This document shows positions 20,862 to 32,500 of a stretch of 64,000 nt of DNA, in pieces. The stretch's first letter is position 1; the number at the start of each line of letters is the position of its first letter. The stretch lies in assembly GCF_000204925.1 (NCBI RefSeq), contig NC_015435.1, forward strand, positions 310,001 through 374,000. The letters are read 5' to 3'. The translations under genes and the position numbers were made by a program. This DNA comes from Metallosphaera cuprina Ar-4 (GTDB taxonomy: Archaea > Thermoproteota > Thermoprotei_A > Sulfolobales > Sulfolobaceae). The notes beneath the pieces were generated by a model that was given only the letters and a program-made list of their open reading frames with translations, did not search any database and was not told the origin of the DNA.

Positions 20862-23477
20862 TCACTTAAAGAAAGAATCAATGGAGGTTACGGATTCTAT
20901 CCTGTCCCAGCTCACGTTGAGACTTTTTAGTAGCTGTTCAAAAGTACTCCTTACGCTCTCATAATATTTATCCACGTCTATTTCGGAAAGCTTAGCTAGT
21001 TGTACTGGCTTTACTCCCTCCTTTCCCTTCACCTTCACGAAACTTATAATGTCTCTTGGTAGAACTTGGATGTTGAGCTCAGCGAGTTGGGCCGCAGCTT
21101 TCACGTGTTGTGGGGTGTTCTTATCGTAGGAGTTTACGCTTTTAGATAGCATTACCCTAAACGCCAACTCATCTAGGTTATATTCCTTTGACTTGAGCTT
21201 TCTATAGACCTCCTTTACTTGTGCCGTTAGATCAGCTATGGCCTTCTCTAACTCTTCAGGAGTTTGAACCTGGGCCAACCTTTGTTTAGCCTCATTAAAC
21301 GCCTGTTTAAGGAACTCAGGCGTGTTCCTTTTCTTAGCTAACATTCCCTTAATGTCGACCTTAGAATCTTTGAACACGCCGAAATAGTTCTTTTTCAGTC
21401 CTGAGAAGGCGATGAACCTATAGCTCTTATCCACCTCTAGGTCTAGACCGAAGTTCGTTCTTGTCCACTCTACGAGCTTGTCTAGTTTCTCCTTGCTCGG
21501 TTGATAGATAAATAAGGAGTCCGTGTCTCCATATACCACTTTCAAACCTAATTTTTCTGCGTAGTCTTTAGTTGATGTGATAACGTATCTACCTAGAGCA
21601 GTAACGCTCTCCGCTACGGCCGGTGCATAGAGAGGGAAGCTTTCGGCACCGAACACTCCGTAAGTGGCATTTATGAACACCTTCATACCTCTCTGAACTA
21701 CGTCATATAGCAATTTCCTTTGCTCGTCTATGTTAGCCTGTTTACCTTTCTTTTTATATATCTTAACCCTGAAGTCTCTTAGTAAACCCGTTACGACTGC
21801 TGTTATTCCTGGTCTGTCCATACACACCTCATGGATTTTAGCTCCGCTCTCGTCGCGTATGTCTCTCTTCTTTGTACAACCCTCTATATCAACGGTTTCA
21901 TAGCTCAAGTTCCAGTTCCTTATGATTGAAGGATATAGAGAGGCGAAGTCTAAGACTACAACGTTGAAGAACACGCCTACTGGAGGGTCAATGACTACTG
22001 CCCCCTTATATCCCTTACCCTTGATAACTGCAGCTGTCTTCAAGCCCGATGATCTTTCCATTATCTCCTCTTTGAGAGGGATGAGCCAGTTCCTCTTCCT
22101 GTGTTCCCAATAGTACAGGTTCTTTACCCACGCTGAAATCTCGGTCCTGGTCAATTCCTCAACTCCTAGTTTAGAAATCCTAGAGAACAAAACTATCAAT
22201 TTCCACACTAACTCGTTGTTAAAAGTGGTGAGCTTCAGTGTTATTTCCGAGTCACGAAAGTTGTACTCAACTAGTTTCGACGCGTCAAGATCGCTTATCG
22301 ACTCATCAAGTTTCACCTTTGACATGCCCAATAGAGCTTGAGCTACCGTATCAAGGTTATATTCTGAGTACTTTCCTTCGAACGCATAGTTTCTCACAGC
22401 CTTGTTAAAGAAGAACCTGTACAGGTCTATGTGAATCCCTAGAGTAAATCTCGCGTCCGTCTTTCTCTTGGGTTCCCCCATCTCAAACGGAATCTCTTCT
22501 GGGAGGAGACCTAACTTGTATCCTCTAAAGATGAGGTAAGGGATATCGAAGTCGTCTCCATTAAACGTTAGTACCATAGGATATCCTCTCAAGATTTCAA
22601 ATAATCTCTCCAAAAGCTCCTTTTCGCTATTGAAACTCTCAACCCTCACGTCAGAGTTAACTTTTAAATGAGTCTCCCCTCTACTCAAGACCAGGACCAA
22701 CTTTAGGCCGTCTGTGCCGGCTAAAGCTACGCTAATTATGGGATACTCTGCCTTATATGGATCAGGTACCCTACCCATCATTGGAGTGAAAACTTCTATA
22801 TCTAGAGCGACCCTCTTAACTGAGGGTATCTCAGACTCAAAAAGGGGAGCCCAATCTAAAGCCATCTCTTGGGTTATCTTATCTGCATCTCCAAAAGCCT
22901 CCTTGACCTCCTTTACGTCAACTTCCGGTCTTATCGCTACTATTTTACCCTTTTTTATTACATACGGCATTCCCGGAATGAGACCGAAATCGTATATGTA
23001 ATTGTTAAAATACTTGATGTGGGCCTCATATGCCCTGGGGACTGACTCTCTCAACCTCCTCACTGCTAGCGGATCGTTTACCACCACCTTAGTTAGGGAA
23101 ATCTGATTCCAAGTGTAAGGGTCAATCTTGACTACTTTCTCAAGTCTGACGAAAGACTTATCCTTCACCACTTTGAGATTTTTGTTAACCTGGTCTGGCT
23201 CCAGATCCACAAGGAAATAGGACTTGTGTCCAGTGTTGTCATAGAACACGTGTAGCTCACCCGTTTCTGAGTCGTATAGCTTACACTTTGCCTTGCCTAA
23301 TTTCCCGTCATAATCTACGGAAAGCAGGAAATACTTCCTGTCCTCCTGAGCTTCTTTTAAGGTCTCTCTATTAGTCTTAACTGGTTCTTCTATATACTCC
23401 TCCTTCGATTTCCCTTCAATTTTATCCATCTTTCTCTCAGGAAGCGAGAACTCAGTTAGGGTGAGCTGCTTTACCAT
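20862..23477 (-). CDS. polB1: DNA polymerase B1, main replicative family B polymerase
   Basis: 871 residues, the normal crenarchaeal Dpo1 length. The 3'-5' exonuclease domain has ALDIEVFTP (Exo I), [13 protein letters not shown] (Exo II) and YNFRDSEIT (Exo III). The polymerase domain has motif [13 protein letters not shown], motif [10 protein letters not shown] region and motif [10 protein letters not shown], with all catalytic aspartates intact. An extended N-terminal segment (residues 1-50) contains [12 protein letters not shown], a likely partner-binding tail. The ATG sits about 25-35 bp after TATA-like sequence at 23493-23513. The gene is alone on its strand. Confidence 0.97.
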   Translation of the reverse strand: MVKQLTLTEFSLPERKMDKIEGKSKEEYIEEPVKTNRETLKEAQEDRKYFLLSVDYDGKLGKAKCKLYDSETGELHVFYDNTGHKSYFLVDLEPDQVNKNLKVVKDKSFVRLEKVVKIDPYTWNQISLTKVVVNDPLAVRRLRESVPRAYEAHIKYFNNYIYDFGLIPGMPYVIKKGKIVAIRPEVDVKEVKEAFGDADKITQEMALDWAPLFESEIPSVKRVALDIEVFTPMMGRVPDPYKAEYPIISVALAGTDGLKLVLVLSRGETHLKVNSDVRVESFNSEKELLERLFEILRGYPMVLTFNGDDFDIPYLIFRGYKLGLLPEEIPFEMGEPKRKTDARFTLGIHIDLYRFFFNKAVRNYAFEGKYSEYNLDTVAQALLGMSKVKLDESISDLDASKLVEYNFRDSEITLKLTTFNNELVWKLIVLFSRISKLGVEELTRTEISAWVKNLYYWEHRKRNWLIPLKEEIMERSSGLKTAAVIKGKGYKGAVVIDPPVGVFFNVVVLDFASLYPSIIRNWNLSYETVDIEGCTKKRDIRDESGAKIHEVCMDRPGITAVVTGLLRDFRVKIYKKKGKQANIDEQRKLLYDVVQRGMKVFINATYGVFGAESFPLYAPAVAESVTALGRYVITSTKDYAEKLGLKVVYGDTDSLFIYQPSKEKLDKLVEWTRTNFGLDLEVDKSYRFIAFSGLKKNYFGVFKDSKVDIKGMLAKKRNTPEFLKQAFNEAKQRLAQVQTPEELEKAIADLTAQVKEVYRKLKSKEYNLDELAFRVMLSKSVNSYDKNTPQHVKAAAQLAELNIQVLPRDIISFVKVKGKEGVKPVQLAKLSEIDVDKYYESVRSTFEQLLKSLNVSWDRIESVTSIDSFFK

Positions 23478-23592
23478 TAAAATAGTATAAAGTTATAGTT
23501 CTTTAAACCTTTAAGGGATATCGGACGTGGGAAAAGTTTATGAATAGTCTTTTCTTTACGTTAACAGAACTCAGACTCTAGCTACTAAACCT

Positions 23593-23626
23593 CAAGGCGA
23601 CCTGAGGTTATCCTCATGACTCCTTG
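23593..23626. other. Stem-loop, candidate small RNA or regulatory structure
   Basis: Outer stem CAAGG (23593-23597) pairs with CCTTG (23622-23626); inner stem TGAGG (23603-23607) pairs with CCTCA (23612-23616) around a TTAT loop. The internal loops are symmetric, 5 nt each. A TATA-like stretch at about 23533-23545 lies upstream on plus. No C/D-box pair was convincing. Function unknown. Confidence 0.3.
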
Positions 23627-23742
23627 GCTTGTAAGTTTCGAAATAAATCTTGTAATCTCTGATGTAAGTTCTCTGCGTTACGGATAGAATTCGCGATTGA
23701 TTTAATGCTTAAAGCTTATTAATAGTTCGACAAAGGAAGCTT

Positions 23743-23820
<78 letters not shown>

Positions 23821-24688
23821 TTTAATTAGAGACTGCTAAGAATTTGTTTTAATATAAAGAAGTTTAAATGTTGATAAGTATGAAAATATTAATAACAGAA
23901 GATCGTTAAAGATGAGAAACCTCTTCAGTACATAGAAGGCCCGTTCCGTATTACGACGGGAGCTCACGGGATATATCCGAATGTCCAAACTGCGAACTCA
24001 TATCTGATAGATAATGCATCAATGTATGGAAGTTAGATATGGGAAGCCTTTAGTTCTACCTAAATGAGTTCAACGATCTTTAATGAGTCTAGGAGAGGCT
24101 AGGATTGTAGAGCTTAAGAACATGGATTCCGCATTACTTTACATAAGAACGCTCGTCTAAAGACGAACCCAAAACGATCTTTGCGTGTTGTATTATTAAA
24201 ATATATAATTATATACTAAAAATTTATATCTATCAATATTAATATTTAAAACTGTTAATTAGTAACTCAAAGAACCTCACAGCTCTCTAGAAGAGAATTA
24301 AATGCGTTACACGAAATGTGTTTCGTCTATGTATTTTATAGATTTTCTATCATTTTATATTCATTATAGAAATAAAATCGTTTCATAGCGTTTGCCAAAG
24401 AGCTCTAAGGGAAGCTCTAAAACACACGAAAAGCTTTCTTAAACGTAACCCAACATTAGATCTCATGGAACAAGTTCGTTTAGATCACGATCACACGATC
24501 AATTTAAGCCACTCTCTGTCCTAAAAATATATGGAAATTGAAACCGCGTATAGGTGACTGGGCCTAGTAAGTATTTCGTACATAAGTGATGGTTAGTCAT
24601 ATAATCATATAATTCAGTTGTAAAGAGACTTTCGAGATAAAATACGAGAGTAGAGAAGATCTATATCTAGAAAAAGAAGGAAAAAACT
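23821..24688. other. Gene-free stretch with transposase remnant and small inverted repeats
   Basis: This 868 bp interval has no intact gene on either strand. Its first part (about 23938-24160) holds a decayed OrfB-like frame, listed separately. The remainder is strongly AT-rich with small hairpins: ACGAAA-TGTG-TTTCGT at 24311-24326, and a TTTCTAT/ATAGAAA pair around 24350-24375. An ACGATCA motif is repeated in tandem at 24483-24501. I find no origin-recognition boxes and no cdc6 gene nearby, so an origin is not supported. Confidence 0.55.
23938..24160 (+). pseudogene. Decayed OrfB/TnpB-like transposase C-terminal remnant
   Basis: Frames broken by shifts and stops spell pieces of the OrfB zinc-ribbon end: SECPNCELISDR (about 23967-24008), then after a +1 shift DNASM, then RYGKPLVLPK followed by an in-frame TGA and VQRSLMSLGEARIVELKN to a TAA at 24158-24160. 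The pattern C-x2-C, then DRD-x-NAS, is the usual end of IS200/IS605-type OrfB. No N-terminal part, TnpA or clear left and right ends are visible. The reading needs two disruptions within 200 bp, so it is non-functional. Assignment is by eye. Confidence 0.45.
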
Positions 24689-27019
24689 TTAGTATCCTCC
24701 ACTAGAACTGGTACTTGTCATAGACATTGTAATCTCTGGTAAAGTTAGGACCCAAGGTACTGGTTTAATAAACGATAAATTCACTACAGTTCCGTTTGTG
24801 ACCAATATGGGGTCTCTAAACAGGTAGCCGTAACCGGTAGGACTGCTTTTACTCGGCCCCCAAGTCCACATTTCTGCCCCCATACTAGGGGTAGTTATTA
24901 TAGTTATGAAAGGCTTTGAAGCTGTGTAAGAGAACGTAACGTTTCCGTTTATTGCATACGCGAAGACTAACGATGGCACCTGACCTGTAGCAGTGGCTGT
25001 AACGTTTAGGGGGTTATAGAAGACCACAGAGAAGTTGTAATTGCTTAACTCGCCTATTGGCGTATTAATTACGGTTCCTGGTTGCACGATCGTTATTATG
25101 TTACCAGCTACGATCACCCCTCCCTGTTGAGAGTTGATTACCTCGGTGTAAGCGTTTGTTGGAGTGAGTCCGTAGGCGTTCGACAGCTTAACGGATGAGG
25201 CTGGGGAGACCTGGCCTTGAGCGGTGGTTCCAGCCTCAAACACCCAAATCACTGGCTTGAAGAACTGGTTGTTTACCATAACCCCATCTCCATATATCCA
25301 ATGGTCAGCGAACTTGTATGATCCTCCAACGTAAGTTGTCCCGTTAAATTTACCTCCAAACCAAGTCCAGCTTGTCCAAGTGTTAGGTGCGTAAACTATT
25401 GTGATCGCGGGATCGGCTCCCTTAGTGCTATTAACCAATGAGTAAGCTGGTGAGATTTGACCGTTTATAGCAAAGGCGAACGCGTAAGTTGGAGTTAGAT
25501 TGTTATAATCAGAAGCTGGTGGCAACACGGCCTGAGTGCTCAGCAGTATTAACGAGAAGTTATATAAAGACTCCATAGTTCCGTTAGGGAGTAGAGCGTA
25601 AGTTCCAGGTTTAACTATAGTCTCCACAGGGCCTACCTTTAGTATCGCCCCTTGTGATGCGTTAACTAGTACTGTTTGCTCTCCTATTGTGTTGAAGGTT
25701 GGTGTGTTAAGGTTGTAAAACATCGTGTCGCTCAGTGCGCTGACCTGGGACACTTTCCAGGTCTGTTTCACAATCTGCCATTGAGCCGAAGTCGAGTTAT
25801 ACATTAGGTATGATACCATGTTCACGTGTACGTCATATATAGCAGGGAATCCAGGTTCCCCTTGATTAACGAACAAAAGGAACGGAGTGTCGTTAGCTAT
25901 TACCTCAGCGGTTCCAGGACCGCTCGAGTTAAGAATTACGTTAACGCTCAGTGGGACTGCGCTGCCGTTTGGTAATAAGTTTTGAGAGTACTCCATCACA
26001 AATACGAACAGGTTATCCCAAGTGTTGAAGAAGTTCTCGATTGAGCCTAGACCTGAGTAGGTACCGTTTTTGAGTCCAGTAGGGAGAACGCCATTGATAG
26101 TAAGCGTCGCGCTAGGTGAGAAGTATTGAGCGGTTACGTGACCGGGAAATTCAGCCCCTAATGAGTTGATCTCAGACAACACCTCGGATAGAGCTGTCCA
26201 CTCTGCCAGTGAATGCTGAGATGGATACCCTGCTATTACTTGAGATGGAGGTAGTTCGTTACCGTTCCAAATCATGTTGGTTATTAATGGGGTTCCCTGA
26301 ATGTATTGAATAGTTAACGTGATTGAGGCGTTGAACACTTGTAGGTAAATCGGATTGTTAGTTGGAGCAACGAAGTATTGAATAACAGTGGATACCTGGT
26401 ACGTGTCGTTATTGACCTGTGTTATAGTAGGTAAAGACGTAGTGTAAAAATATACAGTTTCGTATCCATTGAAGAATGACTGAAGCCACGTCAAGTTGAA
26501 AGAGCTATATGTATAGCTTCCAGGGAATGGAGTTCCCGTCACTTTAGCTGTGAAGTTAGTAGCCAAATATGGAACTACGTCTGAGTAACTCTCTATAGCT
26601 ATACCGTCCCAGAACTTGAAAGCTGTGTTCAACGCGGCCCCTTCTTTATATGAGGCTCCTCCAGTGCTCACTTGAGATAGAAGCTGTTCATACATTTGCT
26701 TATACATGGTGTAGTTACTCTCGGCTTGCTTAAACATTGATAGATACATACTGTATAAACTGGCGTATTTAGTTGCGTTCTGTTGGGCTACAGCTAACTG
26801 GGACTTATAGTTTTGTAAGGTTGAGTTGAGCTGAGAAGTCTCTGAGGTCAGAGCTGATATAGTGCTGTTTTGTTGCTTCACGGTGCTCTGGAGCGATGAA
26901 ACCTGAGTTTGTAGGGAAGAAAGGGATCCGGACGCTACTGAGTACTCATAAAAACCTATCGCAGCTACTATAAGCAGAACTATTATGACAATTGAGAGTC
27001 CTACGATTTTACCATCCAT
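24689..27019 (-). CDS. Membrane-anchored extracellular protein with coiled coil and duplicated domains
   Basis: 776 residues, not recognised. Residues 5-24 form a signal anchor. Residues 31-112 are a Ser/Gln-rich coiled coil. Residues 126-254 and 272-424 each look like an NTF2/SnoaL-type alpha-beta module. Residues 448-593 and 625-758 are a clear tandem pair: VKPGT/VQPGT, YNFS/YNFS, FAFAING/FAYAING, WTW/WTW and FKPVIWV/IKPVPWV recur in the same order. Many N-x-S/T sequons indicate a glycosylated outer surface. The tail is Ser/Thr-rich and has no second membrane span, so it is not SlaB-like. TATA sequence lies about 30 bp upstream. A role in the cell envelope is inferred. Confidence 0.75.
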   Translation of the reverse strand: MDGKIVGLSIVIIVLLIVAAIGFYEYSVASGSLSSLQTQVSSLQSTVKQQNSTISALTSETSQLNSTLQNYKSQLAVAQQNATKYASLYSMYLSMFKQAESNYTMYKQMYEQLLSQVSTGGASYKEGAALNTAFKFWDGIAIESYSDVVPYLATNFTAKVTGTPFPGSYTYSSFNLTWLQSFFNGYETVYFYTTSLPTITQVNNDTYQVSTVIQYFVAPTNNPIYLQVFNASITLTIQYIQGTPLITNMIWNGNELPPSQVIAGYPSQHSLAEWTALSEVLSEINSLGAEFPGHVTAQYFSPSATLTINGVLPTGLKNGTYSGLGSIENFFNTWDNLFVFVMEYSQNLLPNGSAVPLSVNVILNSSGPGTAEVIANDTPFLLFVNQGEPGFPAIYDVHVNMVSYLMYNSTSAQWQIVKQTWKVSQVSALSDTMFYNLNTPTFNTIGEQTVLVNASQGAILKVGPVETIVKPGTYALLPNGTMESLYNFSLILLSTQAVLPPASDYNNLTPTYAFAFAINGQISPAYSLVNSTKGADPAITIVYAPNTWTSWTWFGGKFNGTTYVGGSYKFADHWIYGDGVMVNNQFFKPVIWVFEAGTTAQGQVSPASSVKLSNAYGLTPTNAYTEVINSQQGGVIVAGNIITIVQPGTVINTPIGELSNYNFSVVFYNPLNVTATATGQVPSLVFAYAINGNVTFSYTASKPFITIITTPSMGAEMWTWGPSKSSPTGYGYLFRDPILVTNGTVVNLSFIKPVPWVLTLPEITMSMTSTSSSGGY

Positions 27020-27131
27020 ACAGGATCATTGATGCCATATAGAGTAGGCTTAAAAAGAATTTACCCAAATCTGTACTGTTTTGATCAGACCTCACACGGA
27101 AACCATCACAGATCAGGCCGGGGTTCACTCA

Positions 27132-28157
27132 TCACTTCAGGCCCTGAACGTAACTTAATAGGGCCGACCTTGTATCCGCACTAGTTTTACCCTTATAACC
27201 CTTAAAGTAATGTGAACATATTTGGGGAGGACATCCACCTATCCTTCTATCCCTTAACAACTTAGCTAACCTGATTAAATCTATGAGAGGTGAGACCGCA
27301 TTAGGGCCGTCTAGGCTTTTCATTGAGATGTCTATCCTCACTTTAGCTCCTAGAGCGTATTCTCCTTCTATAACCATGTAACTTACTCTTCTATCTCCTA
27401 AGAACTCTACGTAATCTGAAGTTCCAGCAACCACTTCAACCCCTTCTTGCTGCGAGGAGATGTAAGACGATTTTATCCGTTTCTTTAGATCTTTACGCCA
27501 ATCTTCTAAGGTGACAAGTGTCTCTGTAGTTCCCGATATGTCTATTTGATAGGATCTGATGACTTTCACTCCCCTCTTCTCGAGGAAGTTAATTATACCG
27601 CTATGAAGAGCGGTCCCGCCTATTTGACTTATCAGATCGTCTCCTAAAATAGGAACGTTCATATCTTGAAACTTGGAGCCCATACTTTCGACTAGAGGTG
27701 AGGGAGAGGCGTTTATCAGTGCGGATCTCGAATCCAGAGAGGCCTTGGCGTAGAACTCACTAGCCTCATTAGCTCCCGTAGGTAAGAGGTTTAAAACCAC
27801 GTCAACCCTCTCTTCAGTTAGCGTATTAACCACATCGTCCGGCTTTTGCTTAGACTCTACTATAACCTTGCTTAAAATTCCTAGGTTTCCATCAAGCGTA
27901 GGTCCCCTCTTAACGATAACGTCCGACCTCACGTCCACATATTTCTCAACCACGTTAGGCTTCTCGAATATAGCTTGAGACAACCTCTTTCCCACTTTCC
28001 TTTCATCGATATCGAAAGCGGCCACTACCTCAATCTCATCGGGCTTGTAGTAAAGATCTAATACTCCAGGTATCACTCCTCCTTGTCTCACGTATTCTAT
28101 AGCCTGAATTAAGGCCGAGGCTACGTTTCCGCAACCCGCTAAGGCTACCCTTATCAA
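27132..28157 (-). CDS. ino1: Inositol-3-phosphate synthase
   Basis: Converts glucose 6-phosphate to inositol phosphate with bound NAD. At 341 residues it is the short archaeal form. It shows the NAD-binding [19 protein letters not shown], the family block [24 protein letters not shown] in [10 protein letters not shown], and [16 protein letters not shown]. Its TTG start overlaps the nuoN stop by 4 bp, so it is translationally tied to the Nuo operon. The product fits the phosphatidyltransferase at 19.0-19.5 kb in making inositol head-group lipids. Confidence 0.9.
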   Translation of the reverse strand: MIRVALAGCGNVASALIQAIEYVRQGGVIPGVLDLYYKPDEIEVVAAFDIDERKVGKRLSQAIFEKPNVVEKYVDVRSDVIVKRGPTLDGNLGILSKVIVESKQKPDDVVNTLTEERVDVVLNLLPTGANEASEFYAKASLDSRSALINASPSPLVESMGSKFQDMNVPILGDDLISQIGGTALHSGIINFLEKRGVKVIRSYQIDISGTTETLVTLEDWRKDLKKRIKSSYISSQQEGVEVVAGTSDYVEFLGDRRVSYMVIEGEYALGAKVRIDISMKSLDGPNAVSPLIDLIRLAKLLRDRRIGGCPPQICSHYFKGYKGKTSADTRSALLSYVQGLK

Positions 28158-29542
28158 TTTAACACCACCAACACCAATGGAGCCAAAATACCCACAATAA
28201 TACTCAATATTGCAGCGATTATAACGCTGTCCCTCTCTCCAGACTTAATTACCTTGACGCTCCCCTCTCTAAACATCTCTCTTATTACAGGGATGTAGTA
28301 ACCAGCGGACGCTGCGCTGTTAATCACACCTATTATGACTAGCCAAGGTAGGAAGTAAGCCGACTCGAACAGGAAAAGCTTCCCCCAAAAACCTAGTATT
28401 GGGGGTATCCCTAGCAAGCTCAACAATAAGATCGCTGCGGAGGACGCTAGCGCCTTGTCCGCCTTAGCTAAACCCCTAAGTCCTTCAAGGTTAGTTGTCC
28501 CGTTAAGTTTCTCCACATGACTTAGAAAATTAAATAGTCCGGCTTGGGATATAACGTATGCTAGTATTTGAGTGAATATAGCAATTTCTGCGAGTGTAAT
28601 GTTTATTTGAATCACGGCGAAACCTATCAGGATGAAGCCCATTTGAGCTATGCTACTGAAGGATAGAATTGACGCCACGTCACTTCGAGAGAAGGCCACT
28701 ATATTGCCTACAACCATGCTAAGTATTGATATTGTAGCAAAAAGCACAACCAAGGCTGTCTCCTCCAGAGATGAAGGGTCTCCTAGGGTTAGGATCTTGA
28801 GTAACGGGACTATCCCTACTAGTTTGCCAACGCTGGAAACGAAAGAGATTGACCCTCTGTCAGCCATTGTGTAAACGTCAGGTAACCATCCCTGGAATGG
28901 GAAAGCTCCGATCTTAAACATGAAGGACATCGCAAGTAGAGCTATCCCGAGGAGAAGAAGGTCTGGATACGATGCGGAGGAGAAAGCCAGGGAGAGCGTA
29001 TTAGTGGAGACCACATAGGCTGCGAACCCTAGAATCATGAAAGAGGATGAAACCAAACCTAATATAAGGTACTTTATTCCAGCCTCCACTGATAACCTGT
29101 CCTTCCTGAGCATAGTTATAGCGTAAGTGGCGGCTGAAGCTATGGCCCAGCCCGTTAATATTACAAGAACGTTATAGGCGAACGCCATGTAAATCACTCC
29201 TAGGTCTGTTAGCATGATAAGCGAGAGCATTGAAGACCTCGTTTTCCAACTTTCCATGTGACCACCCAAACCCACCAGTGCTACCAATGTACCTACTAGA
29301 GTTACAAATGAAAGTAAGTATCCAGGTACGTCAAGATATAGCGAACTTGAGAAAAGTGAATAGTTGTAAAGCCTTAGATATAATGAAATCGTCAGAATCG
29401 CAAGCGTTAAGATAAGGCTACCAGAGGTCAGGTACAGCGCAGATTTATAATTCTTATCATTATCCATGAAAAGAACCGAGATTGAAGAGAACAAAATTAT
29501 TATGGAAGTCGCTACGATCGGGACATAAGGAATGAAGCTCAT
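28154..29542 (-). CDS. nuoN: NADH-quinone oxidoreductase-like subunit N
   Basis: A proton-pumping antiporter-like subunit of the membrane arm, 462 residues with about 14 helices. The key lysines and the family block around [19 protein letters not shown] (residues ~205-223) are visible, and [15 protein letters not shown] matches the second half-channel region. The start overlaps the preceding nuoM-nuoL fusion by 1 bp. Some shared ancestry with Mrp antiporters exists, but the gene set decides in favour of Nuo. Confidence 0.92.
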   Translation of the reverse strand: MSFIPYVPIVATSIIILFSSISVLFMDNDKNYKSALYLTSGSLILTLAILTISLYLRLYNYSLFSSSLYLDVPGYLLSFVTLVGTLVALVGLGGHMESWKTRSSMLSLIMLTDLGVIYMAFAYNVLVILTGWAIASAATYAITMLRKDRLSVEAGIKYLILGLVSSSFMILGFAAYVVSTNTLSLAFSSASYPDLLLLGIALLAMSFMFKIGAFPFQGWLPDVYTMADRGSISFVSSVGKLVGIVPLLKILTLGDPSSLEETALVVLFATISILSMVVGNIVAFSRSDVASILSFSSIAQMGFILIGFAVIQINITLAEIAIFTQILAYVISQAGLFNFLSHVEKLNGTTNLEGLRGLAKADKALASSAAILLLSLLGIPPILGFWGKLFLFESAYFLPWLVIIGVINSAASAGYYIPVIREMFREGSVKVIKSGERDSVIIAAILSIIVGILAPLVLVVLN

Positions 29543-32500
29543 TAAATCACCCCTAACATAACCAGAACTATCACCATCAACAATATTAAGCCGCCGACGT
29601 AGAGGCCGACGTAATCTCTCAATAGCCCGGTCTGAATATCTTTAAAGTACTTGTTCCCTGCACTCACCAATACGGAAGGTAATTTGAAATTAAGCCCTTT
29701 GTCTATAACTCCGTACTCTAAGGCGTTGTATACACCTGTCGATCCCTTGTACAAGGCCATTCCAAACCTATCCAAGGCAGGATAAATGTACCATCCGTAA
29801 TAGAAGAAGCTTATGAATGGCTTAAACGAGGAGTACTTGGAGAAGTCCCTTGGAGAGAGGTAGCTAAATACAGCTAAGGCAATACCTAGTAGAGATAGTA
29901 TGAACTCAACTGGGTCGAAACTAAACCCTGTTGCTAAGAAATGAGACTCCATAAAAGCGGCGATCGAAGTTACGCCCAATCCCAATCCAATAGAAGCCAA
30001 AATTAGGACGGTGGGAGAGACCAGCATTTCGGGACTTATGTGTCCTCTTTCTGTTTCCTCCGTTGAGGACTTCCAGAGGAACGTCTTCATAACGTACCTT
30101 ATAATGTAGATAGCCCCTAAGAACTCAAGGAAGAGATAAATTGTATTGAGTACAACGTTTGGGGCGGTAAGTGAGGAGATGAAAGAGTGAGCCCAGAAAC
30201 CTAAAAGAGGAGGAACGTTAGCTAAATTGAGCGCAGCTATCAATTGAAGTATGAAAACCCAGGGGATCTCCTTATACAACCTTGGAGAGCTAGCCATATA
30301 CCTGCTTTCCGTATAGTGTATTACACTTCCCGCGTTCATGAATAAGCTAGCCTTGTAAACCCCATGAGCTATCATCTGAATTAACCCTATTGCTATGCCC
30401 GAAAAGAGAAGAATTGGGGTGGAATAGACTATCGAGAGTATTCCTCCAAGCGATGAGGCCAATATCATGAGTGATATTTGATCCGCTGTGGAGTTAGCCA
30501 ACACGACTTTCTGTTCGTTTGAGACTAAAGCGTTGAAGCTCGTGTAGAGAGCGGTGAACAAGGAGACGCCAGCCATGATCGAGAAGAATAGAAGCAAATT
30601 ACCTGCGCTGTGACCGTTGACGTTGAAGAAAAGGAAAGGATATGCTAAGAAAGTCAACATAGCCCCCAGATTCACCATTGTGGCCGCGTGAATTAGGGCG
30701 CTAACAGGCGTGGGCCCGGTCATAGCTGTAACAAGCCATTGAGTGAAAGGAAACTGAGCGCTCTTAGAGATTCCTCCAAGGAACAGTAATAAAAGCATTG
30801 CCAAACCGAACGGAAGGGAGCCCATCTCCCCCAAAAGTTGGAACATCCCGGGCAAATTCGTTAAACTGGTGTATAGGAGGGTAGAACCTGAGAGAGTTGA
30901 ACCGGTAGTGAGATAAAGAAGGAACCCTAGTCCAAGCAATAAACCTACGTCTCCCACTCTCGTAAAGATCATTGCTCTTATACCCGAAGTAGTAGGTTTA
31001 GAGATAAACTCAACGTTTAGCACAAACCTGCCCTTATCGCCTACCAAGTTTTTCTCGTTATCGTCAAGCCAATAACTTATCAGGCCGTAGGAGGCAAGAC
31101 TGGTACCCTCCCAACCAGCCAGGAACATCAACACGTTATTTGATAAGACCACGGCTAACATGGAGGAAACGAAAAATCCAAAGAACCCCCAGTATCTCCT
31201 TAAGACGTTATCCTCCCTCATGTAGCCTACACTGTAAACTCCTATAAAGAATGAGAGAGTAGAGACGAAAACCGCTAAAATCGACTGAAGAAGTGAGGAG
31301 GAGAACGAGAAATAACTAAACGTGAAGAACTCGGTAGGAATAAAGAATGTCCTACTTTCGGTTACGCTATTGGCTAAGTTTAACCAGGCTAAAACCATCG
31401 AAGTTCCTAACACTACGTTAAGTATCCAACCCCTAACGTCCCTGTTCAATCTAGATGGAGTAACAAGGGCTATGAGTGAACCTATAGCTGGAAGGAAAAC
31501 TATGAGTGGTAAAGAGAAGTCGCCACCTATTACTCCAACGACGAAGTTAGACAACGAGTTTACTATAATTTGAGGATAGAAGAAAAATACTAGACTCAAC
31601 ACGCTTAGCAAAATCATTGGTAAACTGTACTCAACGATTTTGTCCAAAGATATGGGGTGTTGAGGTCTCCCAGCATAAACCTTTTTGAATAAGTACGTTG
31701 CGTAGGCAGATGAAAGACCTATCGCTATAAAAAGACCTGCCGCAACTAATAGGAACCACGAGAGACCTGTCTTACTGACTATCTCCCCTACTGACAGGAG
31801 TAGTAAGACCTCGCTGATTAGCCCTATCGTGGGAGGTAAGCCTAATATGTTAAGCAAACCGAGGAAAGACAGCGTGCTATGTAGAGGAGAAGTCTGATAA
31901 AGCCCTCCTATTTTGTCTATGTCTCTCTGATGGGCCTCGGTTATGTTGGCCCCAGCGCTCATGAATAGAAGGGCTTTTCCCAATCCATGAGAAACGTAAA
32001 TGAGAATAGAGGCTATAACGCCTAGAGGAAGGGCTAGTAGAGTGGTCGGTAACCCCATGAAGTACGCCACCGCTGCACCCAACAGCATGTAACCCATTTG
32101 GGATACACTTGAGTAAGCCAGAAATCTCTTGAAATCCCTTTGAGCAAGAGCGTTTATACCTCCGTAAATCATGGTAAGTATGGCCCAACCCAAGAAGATG
32201 GGGGCTAGGAACTGCATCCCTGGGAAGAGGTAGAAATATATTATTATTACGAAAACCCCCAACCCTACCATGTTAGGACTGAGCAGCACAGATATTGGGG
32301 TAGGGGCTTCTCCGTGAGCGTAAGGAAGCCAAACGTTAACGCCAGCCTGAGCTGCCTTCACCATCATGCCTATAACGGCGACCAAGAAGACGGCAGCCCC
32401 ATATCCTATGAGCGAGTAATCATGGAATTTATTCAGAGCAGTAAATACGTCCATAGTCCCGGTCTCCAGACCTATTATAATGATAGAAGCAAGAAGCAGC

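Noticed and set aside
24465-24525. A short ATG frame of about 19 codons in the gene-free region.
   Set aside because: No ribosome binding site, no conservation to judge, and length well within chance.
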